Source: Acinetobacter baumannii
GTDB taxonomy: Bacteria > Pseudomonadota > Gammaproteobacteria > Pseudomonadales > Moraxellaceae
DNA length: 64,000 nt
Assembly: GCF_009759685.1 (NCBI RefSeq)
Contig: NZ_CP046654.1
Location: 2,294,001 to 2,358,000, forward strand
Direction: 5' to 3'
Of the stretch, positions 27,701-36,057 are shown piece by piece. A program made the position numbers and the translations under genes. A model generated the notes under the pieces. The model did not search any database. It was not told the DNA's origin and saw nothing but the letters and a program-made list of their open reading frames with translations. Position 1 is the stretch's first letter. Each line of letters starts with the position of its first letter.

Positions 27701-28216
27701 ATGCCTACATTAGATGAAATGACAACCGTAACTGATGATCAGTCAGAATTAACCATGTCAGTTTTAATGACACCGGACATGGCAAATTTTTCAGGTAATG
27801 TTCATGGTGGAACAATTCTAAAGTTGCTAGACCAAGTGGCCTATGCTTGTGCAAGTCGTTATTCAGGCAGCTATGTCGTAACGTTGTCTGTAGACAAAGT
27901 AAATTTTAAAGAACCTATTTATGTGGGTGAACTCGTTACATTTTTAGCGAGTGTGAACCATGTGGGACGTACTTCAATGGAAGTGGGTATCCGTGTGGAA
28001 GCTCAAAATATTCAAAAGCGTACCGTTCGTCATACCAATAGCTGTTATTTCACTATGGTTGCGGTTGATGAGCATGGTAAACCACGCGAAGTGCCTAAAT
28101 TAAATTTAGATACCGAGTGGAAACGTTGCCGATTTGAAGCAGCTGAACATCGTAAGGTGTTGCGCCTACAAGAGAATCATAACCCTTCTTGTAGCATGTA
28201 TAAGAAAACTTCTTAA
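27701..28216 (+). CDS. Acyl-CoA thioesterase, hotdog fold
   Basis: A 171-residue protein of the YciA/BACH-type hotdog family. The key block MANFSGNVHGGTILKLLDQVAYA has the N-x-H-G-G and the catalytic Asp in the hotdog helix, residues ~28-50. SGSYVVTLSVDKVNFKEPIYVGELV provides the sheet with the V-D-x-V-x-F pattern. These enzymes hydrolyse acyl-CoA to the free acid and CoA, cytosolic and typically hexameric. It is monocistronic, with a strong terminator 2 bases after the stop codon. Substrate chain length cannot be read from sequence. Basic C-terminal tail RKVLRLQENHN is unremarkable. Confidence 0.9.
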   Translation: MPTLDEMTTVTDDQSELTMSVLMTPDMANFSGNVHGGTILKLLDQVAYACASRYSGSYVVTLSVDKVNFKEPIYVGELVTFLASVNHVGRTSMEVGIRVEAQNIQKRTVRHTNSCYFTMVAVDEHGKPREVPKLNLDTEWKRCRFEAAEHRKVLRLQENHNPSCSMYKKTS

Positions 28217-28218
28217 AA

Positions 28219-28253
28219 AAAAAGATCGAACCGCAGCATGGTTCGATCTTTTT
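28219..28253 (+). terminator. Rho-independent terminator of the thioesterase gene
   Basis: AAAAAGATCGAACC (28219-28232) pairs perfectly with GGTTCGATCTTTTT (28240-28253) around a 7-nt loop, a 14-bp stem ending in a T-run. Confidence 0.95.
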
Positions 28254-28290
28254 CTTCACCGAAATTTAACGTCCTGTTTCGTTTCAGTAA

Positions 28291-28328
28291 AATTATCTCT
28301 GAGCTTGGAGGAGAGTGCAGAGATAATT
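28291..28328 (-). terminator. Terminator of the small exported protein gene
   Basis: CAGAGATAATT (28318-28328) and AATTATCTCTG (28291-28301) form a perfect 11-bp stem with a 16-nt loop. The minus-strand gene's stop codon overlaps the stem. Short T-run (TTTT) after it on the minus strand. Confidence 0.75.
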
Positions 28329-28527
28329 AACGAGTTGCAGGAGCAGCTTCAGAAGCAGAACCTACAGCGTCAGAAGCAGCATTTGCAGTGTTTGCTTGCT
28401 CTTGAGTTGAAACAACAACTTTTTCTTCACCAGCAGTGTTATGTGCTTGGTCGTGCTTAGAAGCAGCGAAAGTTGAAGCAGCAGTTAAAGCTAGTGTAGT
28501 AGCGAGTAAAGTTTTAGCTAATTTCAT
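28327..28527 (-). CDS. Small Ala-rich exported protein, unknown function
   Basis: A 66-residue precursor. MKLAKTLLATTLALTAASTFA is a clear signal peptide with cleavage after A-S-T-F-A, leaving about 45 residues that are rich in Ala, Ser, Thr and Gln and contain no Cys (for example EQANTANAASDAVGSASEA). SD AAGGATG lies 7 bases ahead of the ATG, and the gene has its own terminator, both signs of a real, well-expressed gene. The mature part looks intrinsically disordered. I do not recognise a family. Location is probably periplasmic or extracellular. Confidence 0.75.
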   Translation of the reverse strand: MKLAKTLLATTLALTAASTFAASKHDQAHNTAGEEKVVVSTQEQANTANAASDAVGSASEAAPATR

Positions 28528-29025
28528 TTTATGGCATCCTTAAATTCATTAAAAAATAAATCAAACCTAATCGTTCTGACCTACATAGAACATATAGGGC
28601 TGAATGATTAAGCTAGGACACATGCTAAGCCGAGCTTGGGATTACATCAATTAACTTAACAATCTATTACGCCTATCTTAACAATATGAAATATAACGTC
28701 CGTTTATGTGCGTCTACTGTAAAATTAAAGCGCTACTTGAGCGCTAAAAATGTGAAAGAATATTTCGTATTGAGTAAAAAAAAAGCAAGTTAGTTACGTA
28801 AACAAAACACTTTGGCATGAATTGTGAATGTCTATAAATAGGATATTTCGTTTAATTGTTATTTTTCTAAAGTTAATTTAGATAATTGATGAGATGCATG
28901 TCACATATTTGGTGCTTTAGCCTGATAATTGAAAAGTATATCTTCAAAGTGAAAAATTATTTTCATGCTACTTAAACAGTGATATACCTTTCTTAGTTTT
29001 TAAACCTTGTTGATTTGAGCCGCTT
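28528..29025. other. Non-coding region between small exported protein and COG0523 gene
   Basis: About 500 bases, no supported ORF. A short hairpin AGCGCT-ACTTG-AGCGCT is at 28729-28745. The right half is A+T-rich. I looked for a Zur-type dyad ahead of the COG0523 gene and did not find a convincing one. A small RNA in this gap is possible but nothing in the sequence requires it. Confidence 0.3.
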
Positions 29026-30024
29026 GTGAAACTGATTGCCCAAAAAACTGTTCCTACCCATATTATTTCAGGGTTTTTAGGAGCAGGGAAAACGACATTA
29101 TTGCAACATTTATTAAGTCAGAAACCGAAAGATGAAGTGTGGGCTGTCTTAATGAATGAATTTGGGCAAATCGGAGTCGATCAACAACTTCTACCTCAAG
29201 ATCAAGGCTATGCAGTCAAAGAACTATTGGGCGGCTGTTTATGTTGTAGTAGCCAACTCCCAATGCATATTGCTTTGGCTCGCTTGTTAAGTGAACAAAA
29301 GCCAGACCGACTCTTTATTGAACCTACAGGGCTTGGGCATCCTTCGCAATTATTTGATCAGTTAACTGAACCGCATTGGCAAAACAGCTTAGCTATGCGT
29401 GCACTAGTGACTGTGGTTGATGGTAGTCGTTTGCATGACACCAATTGGGTCAAGCAAAACTTATATGAAGACCAATTAAAAGCTGCACAGATTGTGGTGG
29501 TCTCTCATGCCGATACCATGACTTTTGAAGATGAACAAGCACTTGTTGAGCTTAAAGAAGAATACCAACCTTATCAGCAGCAATGGCTAAAGACTGAACA
29601 TGGTCAACTTGAACTGGCGCAAATTGATGTGTCTGCTCGTTTAACTGCACGCTCTATACAGCCTTTACTCAAGCTGCAAAAGCAAATGACTGAAGCCGAA
29701 GTTGCAAAAGAAATTCACCAACTGCCTTATCATTATGTTGAGTCGGCGCAGGGTTATATGGTCGCGGGTTGGAAATTTCCTAAGCGTTGGAAATTTGAGT
29801 TTTATGCTTTGCTCGATGTGTTGTGTGCACAGCAAGACTGGCTACGTATTAAGGGAATTTTTAATACAGATCAGGGATGGAAGACCTTTAACTTTAATCC
29901 TGAGCAGTTTAACTATAAGTCTGGTGAAGAGGGCATTGATAACCGCATTGAAATGATTAGCCAACATGAACATGACTGGCTGGCATTTGAAACTGAACTA
30001 TTAGCTTGCAGAATTGAACAATAG
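29026..30024 (+). CDS. COG0523/G3E-family GTP-binding metallochaperone-like protein
   Basis: A 332-residue protein starting at GTG 29026. Walker A is SGFLGAGKTTLL (residues ~15-26), the metal-binding G-C-x-C-C motif is in LLGGCLCCSS (~70), and switch II has IEPTGLGHP (~99). The place of the guanine-specificity motif reads VVVSHADT, not the N-K-x-D of many GTPases, so nucleotide preference may differ from the norm. The C-terminal CobW-type domain follows from about residue 225, with YMVAGWKFPKRWKF. COG0523 proteins deliver zinc or other metals to target enzymes, often under Zur. It is monocistronic, without evident Zur box. Which subfamily (YeiR, YjiA, ZigA) it belongs to is not settled. Confidence 0.85.
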   Translation: MKLIAQKTVPTHIISGFLGAGKTTLLQHLLSQKPKDEVWAVLMNEFGQIGVDQQLLPQDQGYAVKELLGGCLCCSSQLPMHIALARLLSEQKPDRLFIEPTGLGHPSQLFDQLTEPHWQNSLAMRALVTVVDGSRLHDTNWVKQNLYEDQLKAAQIVVVSHADTMTFEDEQALVELKEEYQPYQQQWLKTEHGQLELAQIDVSARLTARSIQPLLKLQKQMTEAEVAKEIHQLPYHYVESAQGYMVAGWKFPKRWKFEFYALLDVLCAQQDWLRIKGIFNTDQGWKTFNFNPEQFNYKSGEEGIDNRIEMISQHEHDWLAFETELLACRIEQ

Positions 30025-30054
30025 AGAACATTGAAATACTTCAATATTCTCTAT
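30021..30054. terminator. Bidirectional terminator between COG0523 and dctA-like genes
   Basis: ATAGAGAACATTGAA (30021-30035) pairs with TTCAATATTCTCTAT (30040-30054) with one mismatch and a 4-nt loop, lying between convergent genes and overlapping the first gene's stop codon. Confidence 0.7.
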
Positions 30055-30061
30055 GAGAGAT

Positions 30062-31324
30062 TTAATTTTTTATATTAAGTACTTGTTTCGCTTGTGCATG
30101 ATCGATGTCTTTTTCCCAATGGGCAATGACTACGGTCGCTACACAGTTACCAATTAAGTTGGTGCAGGCACGGATAATTCCGATAAACCAGTCTACAGAT
30201 AGTAAAAGTACCAAACCAATTGCAGGTAAACTTGGAATTACGGAAAGTGTTGCAGCAAGAATCACTAAGGCTGACCCCGGAATGCCGTGTGCGCCTTTCG
30301 ATGTAATAAGCGAAACCAATAAAATAGCCAGCAAGTCGTGCATGGAGAGATTGATATTGCAGGCCTGTGCAATAAAGATCACGCCTAATGTTAAATAAAT
30401 TGAAAAGCCGTCTAAATTAAAAGAGTAACCGGTAGGAATCACCAGACCGACTGTTGAATCTTTAATTCCCAAGTTTTTAAGCTTTTTCATGATTTGGGGT
30501 AAAACGGAATCAGAAGAGGCTGTCCCTAAAACAATAGCGAGTTCATCTTTAAAATAGCCGACAAATTTAAAGATATTCAGTCCGGTGAGTTTTAAAATTG
30601 AACCCAAAATAATGACAACAAATAAAATGCAAGTCGCATAAAAGAGTAAAACTAAATAACCGAGTTGCAGGAGTGAATCTAATCCAAATTTTGCAGTGGT
30701 ATAAGCAACTGAACCAAATACACCAATTGGTGCCAAGCGAATAATGAGTCCCATAATTTTAAAGAAGACTTCCGAAAAAGCTTCAAGCGCTTGACGGACC
30801 AACTCTGCTAAATGTTTAGGAATTAACAGTAGGGAAACGCCAAATAAAATAGCGATGAGTAAAACTTGTAAAATATCGCCGTTAGCAAAAGCGGCAGTAA
30901 ATGTTTTCGGAATAATATTGAGTAAAAACTCCGAACCTGTATGCATGTCATGAGCACGTTCGGTATAGGTACTTAAATCTTTAGCATCTAAATGAGTAAT
31001 ATCGATATTCATACCGACGCCCGGTTTAAAGACATAAGCAACAATAATTCCCAAAATTAAAGCAATACTCGTGACCACTTCAAAATAAAGAATCGTTTTT
31101 GCACCGACTTTGCCCATTTTTTTAATATCGTTTGCACCATAGATTCCCAGTACCACTACACAGAATACAATCGGGGCAATCAACATTTTAATGAGAGAAA
31201 TAAAACCATCACCAAGAGGTTTTAAAGCTAGGGAGAAATCATGAAAAGCAAGACCTACTGCAATACCGAGGAAGAGAGCGCAGAGGACTTGTAGGAATAA
31301 ACTACGTTTAAGTTTTTGCCACAT
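30062..31324 (-). CDS. dctA: C4-dicarboxylate:cation symporter, DctA-like
   Basis: A 420-residue member of the DAACS family. The opening LFLQVLCALFLGIAVG and KPLGDGFISLIKMLIAPIVFC match E. coli DctA closely. The mobile-loop and substrate region IVLGTASSDSVLPQIM has the Ser-rich hairpin, and GYSFNLDGFSIYLTLG includes the N-L-D-G motif. NLIGNCVATVVIAHWEKDID ends the transport core. DctA imports fumarate, malate, succinate and sometimes orotate with cations into the cytoplasm. It is monocistronic; a role next to Mqo in organic-acid use fits the organism's physiology. I see no adjacent two-component regulator. Confidence 0.9.
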   Translation of the reverse strand: MWQKLKRSLFLQVLCALFLGIAVGLAFHDFSLALKPLGDGFISLIKMLIAPIVFCVVVLGIYGANDIKKMGKVGAKTILYFEVVTSIALILGIIVAYVFKPGVGMNIDITHLDAKDLSTYTERAHDMHTGSEFLLNIIPKTFTAAFANGDILQVLLIAILFGVSLLLIPKHLAELVRQALEAFSEVFFKIMGLIIRLAPIGVFGSVAYTTAKFGLDSLLQLGYLVLLFYATCILFVVIILGSILKLTGLNIFKFVGYFKDELAIVLGTASSDSVLPQIMKKLKNLGIKDSTVGLVIPTGYSFNLDGFSIYLTLGVIFIAQACNINLSMHDLLAILLVSLITSKGAHGIPGSALVILAATLSVIPSLPAIGLVLLLSVDWFIGIIRACTNLIGNCVATVVIAHWEKDIDHAQAKQVLNIKN

Positions 31325-31512
31325 AAGTCATCAAATCAAGAGAGGAATACAACCCCTTTCAAGCAAAAAGCCCGCCAACTTTGAAAGTGGTTAGATGTTT
31401 TGAAATAAGATGCAAATGGAGAGGATAAGAGGTTTTACATTACTGAGTTTTTTCTATAATTTTTTAATTAAAATCGAGTATTCTTAGCGCCAAATTTTTG
31501 GACATATTAACT

Positions 31513-32043
31513 ATGGCGCTTAAAGCAACAATTTATAAAGCAGATCTGAATATTGCCAATATGGATGACCATATTTATGGCGATTATCAACTGACGCTTG
31601 CCTTACATCCTTCTGAAACTTTAGAACGATTAATGGTTCGTGTCATGGCTTTTGCACGTTTCGCAAGTGATAGCCTTGAGTTTACCAAAGACCTTTTTGA
31701 AACCGATGAGCCTGCACTTTGGCAAAAAGACTTAACAGGACAGTTAGAAACCTGGATTGAAGTTGGTTTACCGTCTGAAGATAAAGTGAAAAAAGCCAGT
31801 GCTCGTTGTAAAACTGTGGCAATTGTCGCTTATGGTTCACAAGTTGAAGATTGGTGGAAGAGAAACAGTAAAATTAAAACATTGAGTAATGTCCAAGTTT
31901 GGCAGCTAGCGCCTGAAAGTACAGCAGAGTTAGAGCAGCTTTGTGAGCGTACCATGCAGCTTCAGTTAAATGTTATGGACAACGAATGGACTTTGTTAAG
32001 TGACAAGGGCCAAGCGAATGTCGTGTGGACCCAATTACAGTAA
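31513..32043 (+). CDS. yaeQ: YaeQ family protein
   Basis: A 176-residue protein starting MALKATIYKADLNIANMD, the YaeQ N-terminal signature. HPSETLERLMVRVMAFARFA and GLPSEDKVKKASARCK follow, both typical YaeQ blocks. YaeQ has a PD-(D/E)xK nuclease-like fold with weakly defined function; an early link to haemolysin expression in E. coli is not settled. ATG 31513 is preferred over an upstream in-frame TTG because of the family N-terminus. A likely -10 TATAAT with TTTACA upstream lies near 31435-31460. It is followed by an FKBP gene on the same strand 86 bases later. Confidence 0.9.
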   Translation: MALKATIYKADLNIANMDDHIYGDYQLTLALHPSETLERLMVRVMAFARFASDSLEFTKDLFETDEPALWQKDLTGQLETWIEVGLPSEDKVKKASARCKTVAIVAYGSQVEDWWKRNSKIKTLSNVQVWQLAPESTAELEQLCERTMQLQLNVMDNEWTLLSDKGQANVVWTQLQ

Positions 32044-32129
32044 AACTGAAAAGCGCAACAAATTTTACAAATTCACTTGTTAGACTAAAGATCAAGTCTG
32101 AGCTGTGAAATTAAACGAACGGGAATATT

Positions 32130-32471
32130 ATGATCACTGAATTAGAAATTATCGATTTAAAAGTAGGCGAAGGTAAAGAAGCGGTTAAAGGTGCCTTAAT
32201 TACGACTCACTATACAGGTTGGTTAGAAGACGGCACTAAATTCGACTCTTCCCTTGACCGCGGAAATTATTTCGAGTGTGTTATTGGTACAGGCCGTGTG
32301 ATTAAAGGTTGGGACCAAGGCATTATGGGAATGAAAGTTGGCGGAAAACGTAAACTTATGGTTCCTGCTCATTTGGCTTATGGCGAACGCAAAATGGGTA
32401 AAATTATTCCGGCAAACTCAAATTTGATTTTTGAAATTGAATTATTTGATGTAAAAACTCGCGATGATTGA
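32130..32471 (+). CDS. FKBP-type peptidyl-prolyl cis-trans isomerase
   Basis: A 113-residue single-domain FKBP with no signal peptide, so cytosolic. The FKBP pocket residues are visible: HYTGWLEDGTKFDSS (Tyr and Asp), VIGTGRVIKGWDQG (V-I-x-G-W-D) and HLAYGERKMGKIIPANSNLIFEIEL (Tyr, Ile-Pro and Phe). The domain is complete and near-minimal in length, resembling the FklB/FKBP12-like group. It speeds prolyl isomerisation in protein folding. SD-like GGGAA lies 6 bases ahead of the ATG. It sits just upstream of pgaB, in the place where pgaA would normally be, but has no functional tie to it. Confidence 0.93.
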   Translation: MITELEIIDLKVGEGKEAVKGALITTHYTGWLEDGTKFDSSLDRGNYFECVIGTGRVIKGWDQGIMGMKVGGKRKLMVPAHLAYGERKMGKIIPANSNLIFEIELFDVKTRDD

Positions 32472-32510
32472 AATCAAACCGTTTAGAGCTCGACTTTATC
32501 TATAAGCTTT

Positions 32511-32662
32511 AAATATAAATATATTCGATATTTATATTTTAGCTTTTTAAATATTTAAGATTATTTTCAGTTTATTTAATTATAAAGGTGAACTGAAAAA
32601 CTGTTCTGTTGGAGCAGTTTGAACTTAAGGACTAAATAAATGTGAATTTTAGTTCTTAAGTT
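32511..32662 (+). promoter_or_regulatory. Structured region ahead of pgaB: two hairpins
   Basis: The first hairpin pairs AAATATAAATAT (32511-32522) with ATATTTATATTT (32528-32539) and probably ends the FKBP transcript. The second pairs AACTTAAGGACTAAA (32622-32636) with TTTAGTTCTTAAGTT (32648-32662), 15 positions with one G-T pair and an 11-nt loop, ending 45 bases before the pgaB start. The second has no T-run of terminator type and may form in the pga leader RNA. Confidence 0.5.
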
Positions 32663-32707
32663 TAAATTTCACATAAATAATCTATATTGCTATTGAGACG
32701 CTATTTC

Positions 32708-34702
32708 ATGATTACCCGCTTTGCATCTCCTTTGTTGAACCTCACGCTTGGCTTGGCTCTAGCAGGCTTGTCAGGTATGGCATTAGCTAACCCACCTAAA
32801 ATAGATGCTTCAACACTTACGGTCATTGGGTATCATGAAATTACCGATACTAAAAATGCCTTAATTCCTCAATATGCGGTCACCACTCAACAATTTACTG
32901 AGCATGTCGATTGGCTGCAAAAAAATGGCTTCCATTTTATTACCGTAGACCAGTTAATCCGTGCTCATCAGGGCAAGGCAGCACTTCCAACCAAGCCAGT
33001 TTTATTAACTGTAGATGATGGTTATCAGTCTTTTTACCAAAATGCGTATCCTGTTATTAAGGCTAAAAAAATCCCAGTAGTACTTGCCGTAGTGGGTTCA
33101 TGGTTAGAGCCAAAAGCAGGGCAGAAAGTCGATTTTTCGGGTGAAGAAATTCCACGTGATAAAATCTTAAGCTGGGGTGAGCTCAAAGAAATGCAAGATA
33201 GCGGTTTTGTTGAAATCGCAAGCCATAGCTATCATTTACACCGCGGTATTACAGGCAACCCACAAGGGAACTCTGAACCAGCGGCAACGACACGTTTTTA
33301 TGATGTAAAAACTAAAACTTATGAAAATGACAGCCAATATCAGGCTCGTATTTATAATGATTTAAAAAAGAATAATCAGCTACTTAAAGAGCATGGTATA
33401 CGTTCACCACGTATTATGGTGTGGCCATATGGTCGCTATAATATGCAAACGGTCCAAATTGCTAAAAAGCTTGGTATGCCAATTACCATCACGCTTGATG
33501 ATGGCGCAGACCATGCGAAACAATCTCTACAAAATATGAGCCGTATTTTGGTAGAGGGCGGAATGAGTACTAATGATTTGGCTCAAGAGATTAAGAACCG
33601 TGAATTAAACTTAACGGATAACAACCGTCCGCAAAAAATCATGCATATTGATCTCGACTATATTTATGATCCGGATCCGCAACAACAAGAACGAAATTTA
33701 GGCCACTTGTTAGACCGAATTAATGCGATGGGTGTAAATACAGTTTATTTGCAGGCATTTTCAGATCCGGATGCTAATGGTTCTGCCGATATGGTATATT
33801 TCCCGAACCGTCATATCCCAATGCGTGCGGACTTGTTTAACCGTGTAGCATGGCAAATTCAAACCCGTACGCCTGTAAGCCGTATTTATGCTTGGATGCC
33901 TTTATTGGCTTGGGAATTACCAAAAACTGATCCGGTATCAAAAGATTTAGTCGTGACAGAGCAGGCAAAAGCTGGTGAACACTTAAATATGGGGTATATC
34001 CGTTTAAGTCCGTTCTCACCAGAGGCACGCCAAACTATTCGTGAGATTTATCAAGATTTGGCTAAGTCAGCATCTTTCAATGGAATTTTATTCCATGACG
34101 ATGTCACATTATCTGATTATGAAGATGCAAGCCCAGATGCATTAAAAGCTTATGCGAAACAAGGCTTACCAACAGATTTGGCAAAAATCCGTGAAAACGA
34201 TCAAGATTTGCAAAAATGGACTGCATATAAGACAAAATATCTAGATGATTTTGCAATGCAACTTGTTGAAGACGTGCGACAATATGAACCGTTCTTGCTT
34301 ACAGCTCGTAACTTATACGCGCAAGTTGCCTTAAAACCATATGCGGAAAACTGGTATTCACAATCGCTTGAAGAGTCATTAAGACGTTATGATTTTACGG
34401 CTATTATGGCAATGCCTTATATGGAGCAGGTCGATAACGCCGATCAATTTTATAAAGACATGATTGATCGTGTGAAAAAATATCCAAACGGCATTAAGAA
34501 AACAGTTTTTGAGCTACAGGCAACAAACTGGCGCAACAACGAAAAGGTACCGTCAACAGAAATGGCAGCAACAATTCACTCACTTTATCAGCAAGGTGCA
34601 ATGCACGTTGCATACTATCCAGATGACCCAATCAAAGATCATCCGGACGTGAACGTGATGCATAAAGCATTTGCTGAAAAATCATCTCGTCTTGTGCCAT
34701 AG
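32708..34702 (+). CDS. pgaB: Poly-beta-1,6-N-acetylglucosamine N-deacetylase/hydrolase PgaB
   Basis: A 664-residue exported enzyme. The N-terminus FASPLLNLTLGLALAGLSG... ALA is a Sec signal peptide; no lipobox Cys is seen, unlike lipidated E. coli PgaB. Residues ~45-290 are a CE4-type deacetylase: TVIGYHEIT, the metal-ligand TVDDGYQSF with D-D, IASHSYHLH with H-S-x-x-H, and VWPYGRYN. Residues ~310-660 form the GH153-like C-terminal domain, with MHIDLDYIYDPDPQQQ and a catalytic acid region FHDDVTLSDYE. PgaB partly deacetylates PNAG in the periplasm so that it can be exported. pgaC starts 13 bases after the stop codon. ATG 32708 chosen over an in-frame TTG; SD is weak. Confidence 0.95.
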   Translation: MITRFASPLLNLTLGLALAGLSGMALANPPKIDASTLTVIGYHEITDTKNALIPQYAVTTQQFTEHVDWLQKNGFHFITVDQLIRAHQGKAALPTKPVLLTVDDGYQSFYQNAYPVIKAKKIPVVLAVVGSWLEPKAGQKVDFSGEEIPRDKILSWGELKEMQDSGFVEIASHSYHLHRGITGNPQGNSEPAATTRFYDVKTKTYENDSQYQARIYNDLKKNNQLLKEHGIRSPRIMVWPYGRYNMQTVQIAKKLGMPITITLDDGADHAKQSLQNMSRILVEGGMSTNDLAQEIKNRELNLTDNNRPQKIMHIDLDYIYDPDPQQQERNLGHLLDRINAMGVNTVYLQAFSDPDANGSADMVYFPNRHIPMRADLFNRVAWQIQTRTPVSRIYAWMPLLAWELPKTDPVSKDLVVTEQAKAGEHLNMGYIRLSPFSPEARQTIREIYQDLAKSASFNGILFHDDVTLSDYEDASPDALKAYAKQGLPTDLAKIRENDQDLQKWTAYKTKYLDDFAMQLVEDVRQYEPFLLTARNLYAQVALKPYAENWYSQSLEESLRRYDFTAIMAMPYMEQVDNADQFYKDMIDRVKKYPNGIKKTVFELQATNWRNNEKVPSTEMAATIHSLYQQGAMHVAYYPDDPIKDHPDVNVMHKAFAEKSSRLVP

Positions 34703-34715
34703 GCGAGGCTGAAAC

Positions 34716-35975
34716 ATGACAATCTTTGCTGCTATATGGTCGCATGCCTTAAAATTCGTTTTCTATTATCCATTATTCATGTCGTATTTATGGATGATTG
34801 GCGCGATCATTTTCTATTGGAAGGAACGTAAAGCTCCGCCTTATGATCAGCCAGCTCCATTAGAAAGCTATCCTAAAGTTGCTGTGCTTATTCCTTGTTT
34901 TAATGAAGGGGATAATGCAGAGGAAACGATTACTCATGCTTTAAAACTGGATTATCCTCATTTTGAAGTGATTGCGATTAATGATGGCAGTTCGGATAAT
35001 ACAGGTGAAGTGCTGGATCGGTTAGCTGAACAACATGAAAAACTCCGTGTTGTTCATCTTGCACAAAACCAAGGTAAAGCCATGGGGTTGCAAGCCGGAA
35101 GCTTAATGACCGATGCCGAGTTTTTAATTGGTATTGATGGTGATGCTTTACTTGACCCGCATGCAGCAAAGTGGATGGTTCGTCATTTTCTTCAAAATCC
35201 GACTGTTGCAGCCGTGACGGGTAACCCACGTATCCGTACCCGTTCAACTTTATTAGGTCGTATTCAGGTTGGTGAGTTTTCTTCGATTGTCGGCATGATT
35301 AAACGTGCTCAGCGTACCTTTGGCCGTTTATTTACCGTATCTGGTGTTATTACGGCTTTTCGTAAGAGCGCTGTTCACCAAGTGGACTATTGGTCACCTA
35401 ATATGTTGACCGAAGACATCGATATTACTTGGAAATTGCAACGTGCCGGCTGGGACATTCGTTTTGAACCGAATGCCTTGGTTTGGATTTTAATGCCTGA
35501 AACTTTAAACGGTTTGTGGAAACAACGTTTACGTTGGGCAATGGGTGGAGCACAGGTATTAATTAAAAATATTGATGTGTTCACTAAACCAAAATTGAAT
35601 TTTTTATGGCCTTTAATGTTTGAGCTTTGCTTAACTTTAGTCTGGTCATATTTAATGCTGGCGATGGCTTTGTTGTGGTTGGTACATTTTATTTTACCGG
35701 TCCCTGCATTAGCCGTTGTGAGCTCTCCATTTTTACCGTATGGTAGCGGTATTTTATTGGGGGCAACCTGTCTCATTCAGTTTGCTTTAAGCAAATGGAT
35801 GGATAGTCGTTATGAACCGCATCTCGGAAAAAACTATTTCTGGATGATCTGGTATCCATTGGTCTTTTGGCTAATCACCATCTCGGCAACTATTGTGGCA
35901 TTTCCAAAAGTCTTACGACGTGGAGATGAGAAACGTGCGCGTTGGGTGAGCCCGGATCGGGGCATTCGTGGATGA
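34716..35975 (+). CDS. pgaC: PNAG synthase glycosyltransferase PgaC
   Basis: A 419-residue inner-membrane GT2 family enzyme. One N-terminal membrane segment precedes the catalytic domain with VAVLIPCFNEGDNAEETI, IAINDGSSDNTGE (UDP-binding D), the D-x-D-like GIDGDALLDP, TEDIDITWKLQRAGW (T-E-D catalytic base) and KQRLRWAMGG (Q-x-x-R-W). Three or four C-terminal membrane segments form the translocation pore. PgaC polymerises UDP-GlcNAc into poly-beta-1,6-GlcNAc and needs PgaD; the pair is activated by cyclic di-GMP in E. coli. It lies within pgaBCD, with 13 bases to pgaB and 82 bases to pgaD. Confidence 0.96.
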   Translation: MTIFAAIWSHALKFVFYYPLFMSYLWMIGAIIFYWKERKAPPYDQPAPLESYPKVAVLIPCFNEGDNAEETITHALKLDYPHFEVIAINDGSSDNTGEVLDRLAEQHEKLRVVHLAQNQGKAMGLQAGSLMTDAEFLIGIDGDALLDPHAAKWMVRHFLQNPTVAAVTGNPRIRTRSTLLGRIQVGEFSSIVGMIKRAQRTFGRLFTVSGVITAFRKSAVHQVDYWSPNMLTEDIDITWKLQRAGWDIRFEPNALVWILMPETLNGLWKQRLRWAMGGAQVLIKNIDVFTKPKLNFLWPLMFELCLTLVWSYLMLAMALLWLVHFILPVPALAVVSSPFLPYGSGILLGATCLIQFALSKWMDSRYEPHLGKNYFWMIWYPLVFWLITISATIVAFPKVLRRGDEKRARWVSPDRGIRG

Positions 35976-36057
35976 AATGCAAGAGTCATGAGATTTTAAA
36001 GATCGTGCTGTATTGATGTCTGGGGAAAAACCACAGCACTTCGTTAGGTAAAGAGAA

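Noticed and set aside
28134..28460. 108-codon plus-strand frame across the thioesterase end and the small exported protein
   Set aside because: It overlaps two terminators and the antisense strand of a gene with signal peptide and SD; its tail of Gln/Leu repeats is the shadow of the Ala/Ser-rich gene.
28729..28745. AGCGCT-ACTTG-AGCGCT hairpin as terminator or operator
   Set aside because: The stem is only 6 bp, with no gene ending next to it and no T-run; it could arise by chance.
28960..29025. Zur box ahead of the COG0523 gene
   Set aside because: The A+T-rich stretch has no convincing dyad of the Zur type.
32472..32707. Possible pgaA remnant ahead of pgaB
   Set aside because: No frame of useful length or beta-barrel/TPR-like sequence is seen; the gap is only 236 bases and is explained by two hairpins.
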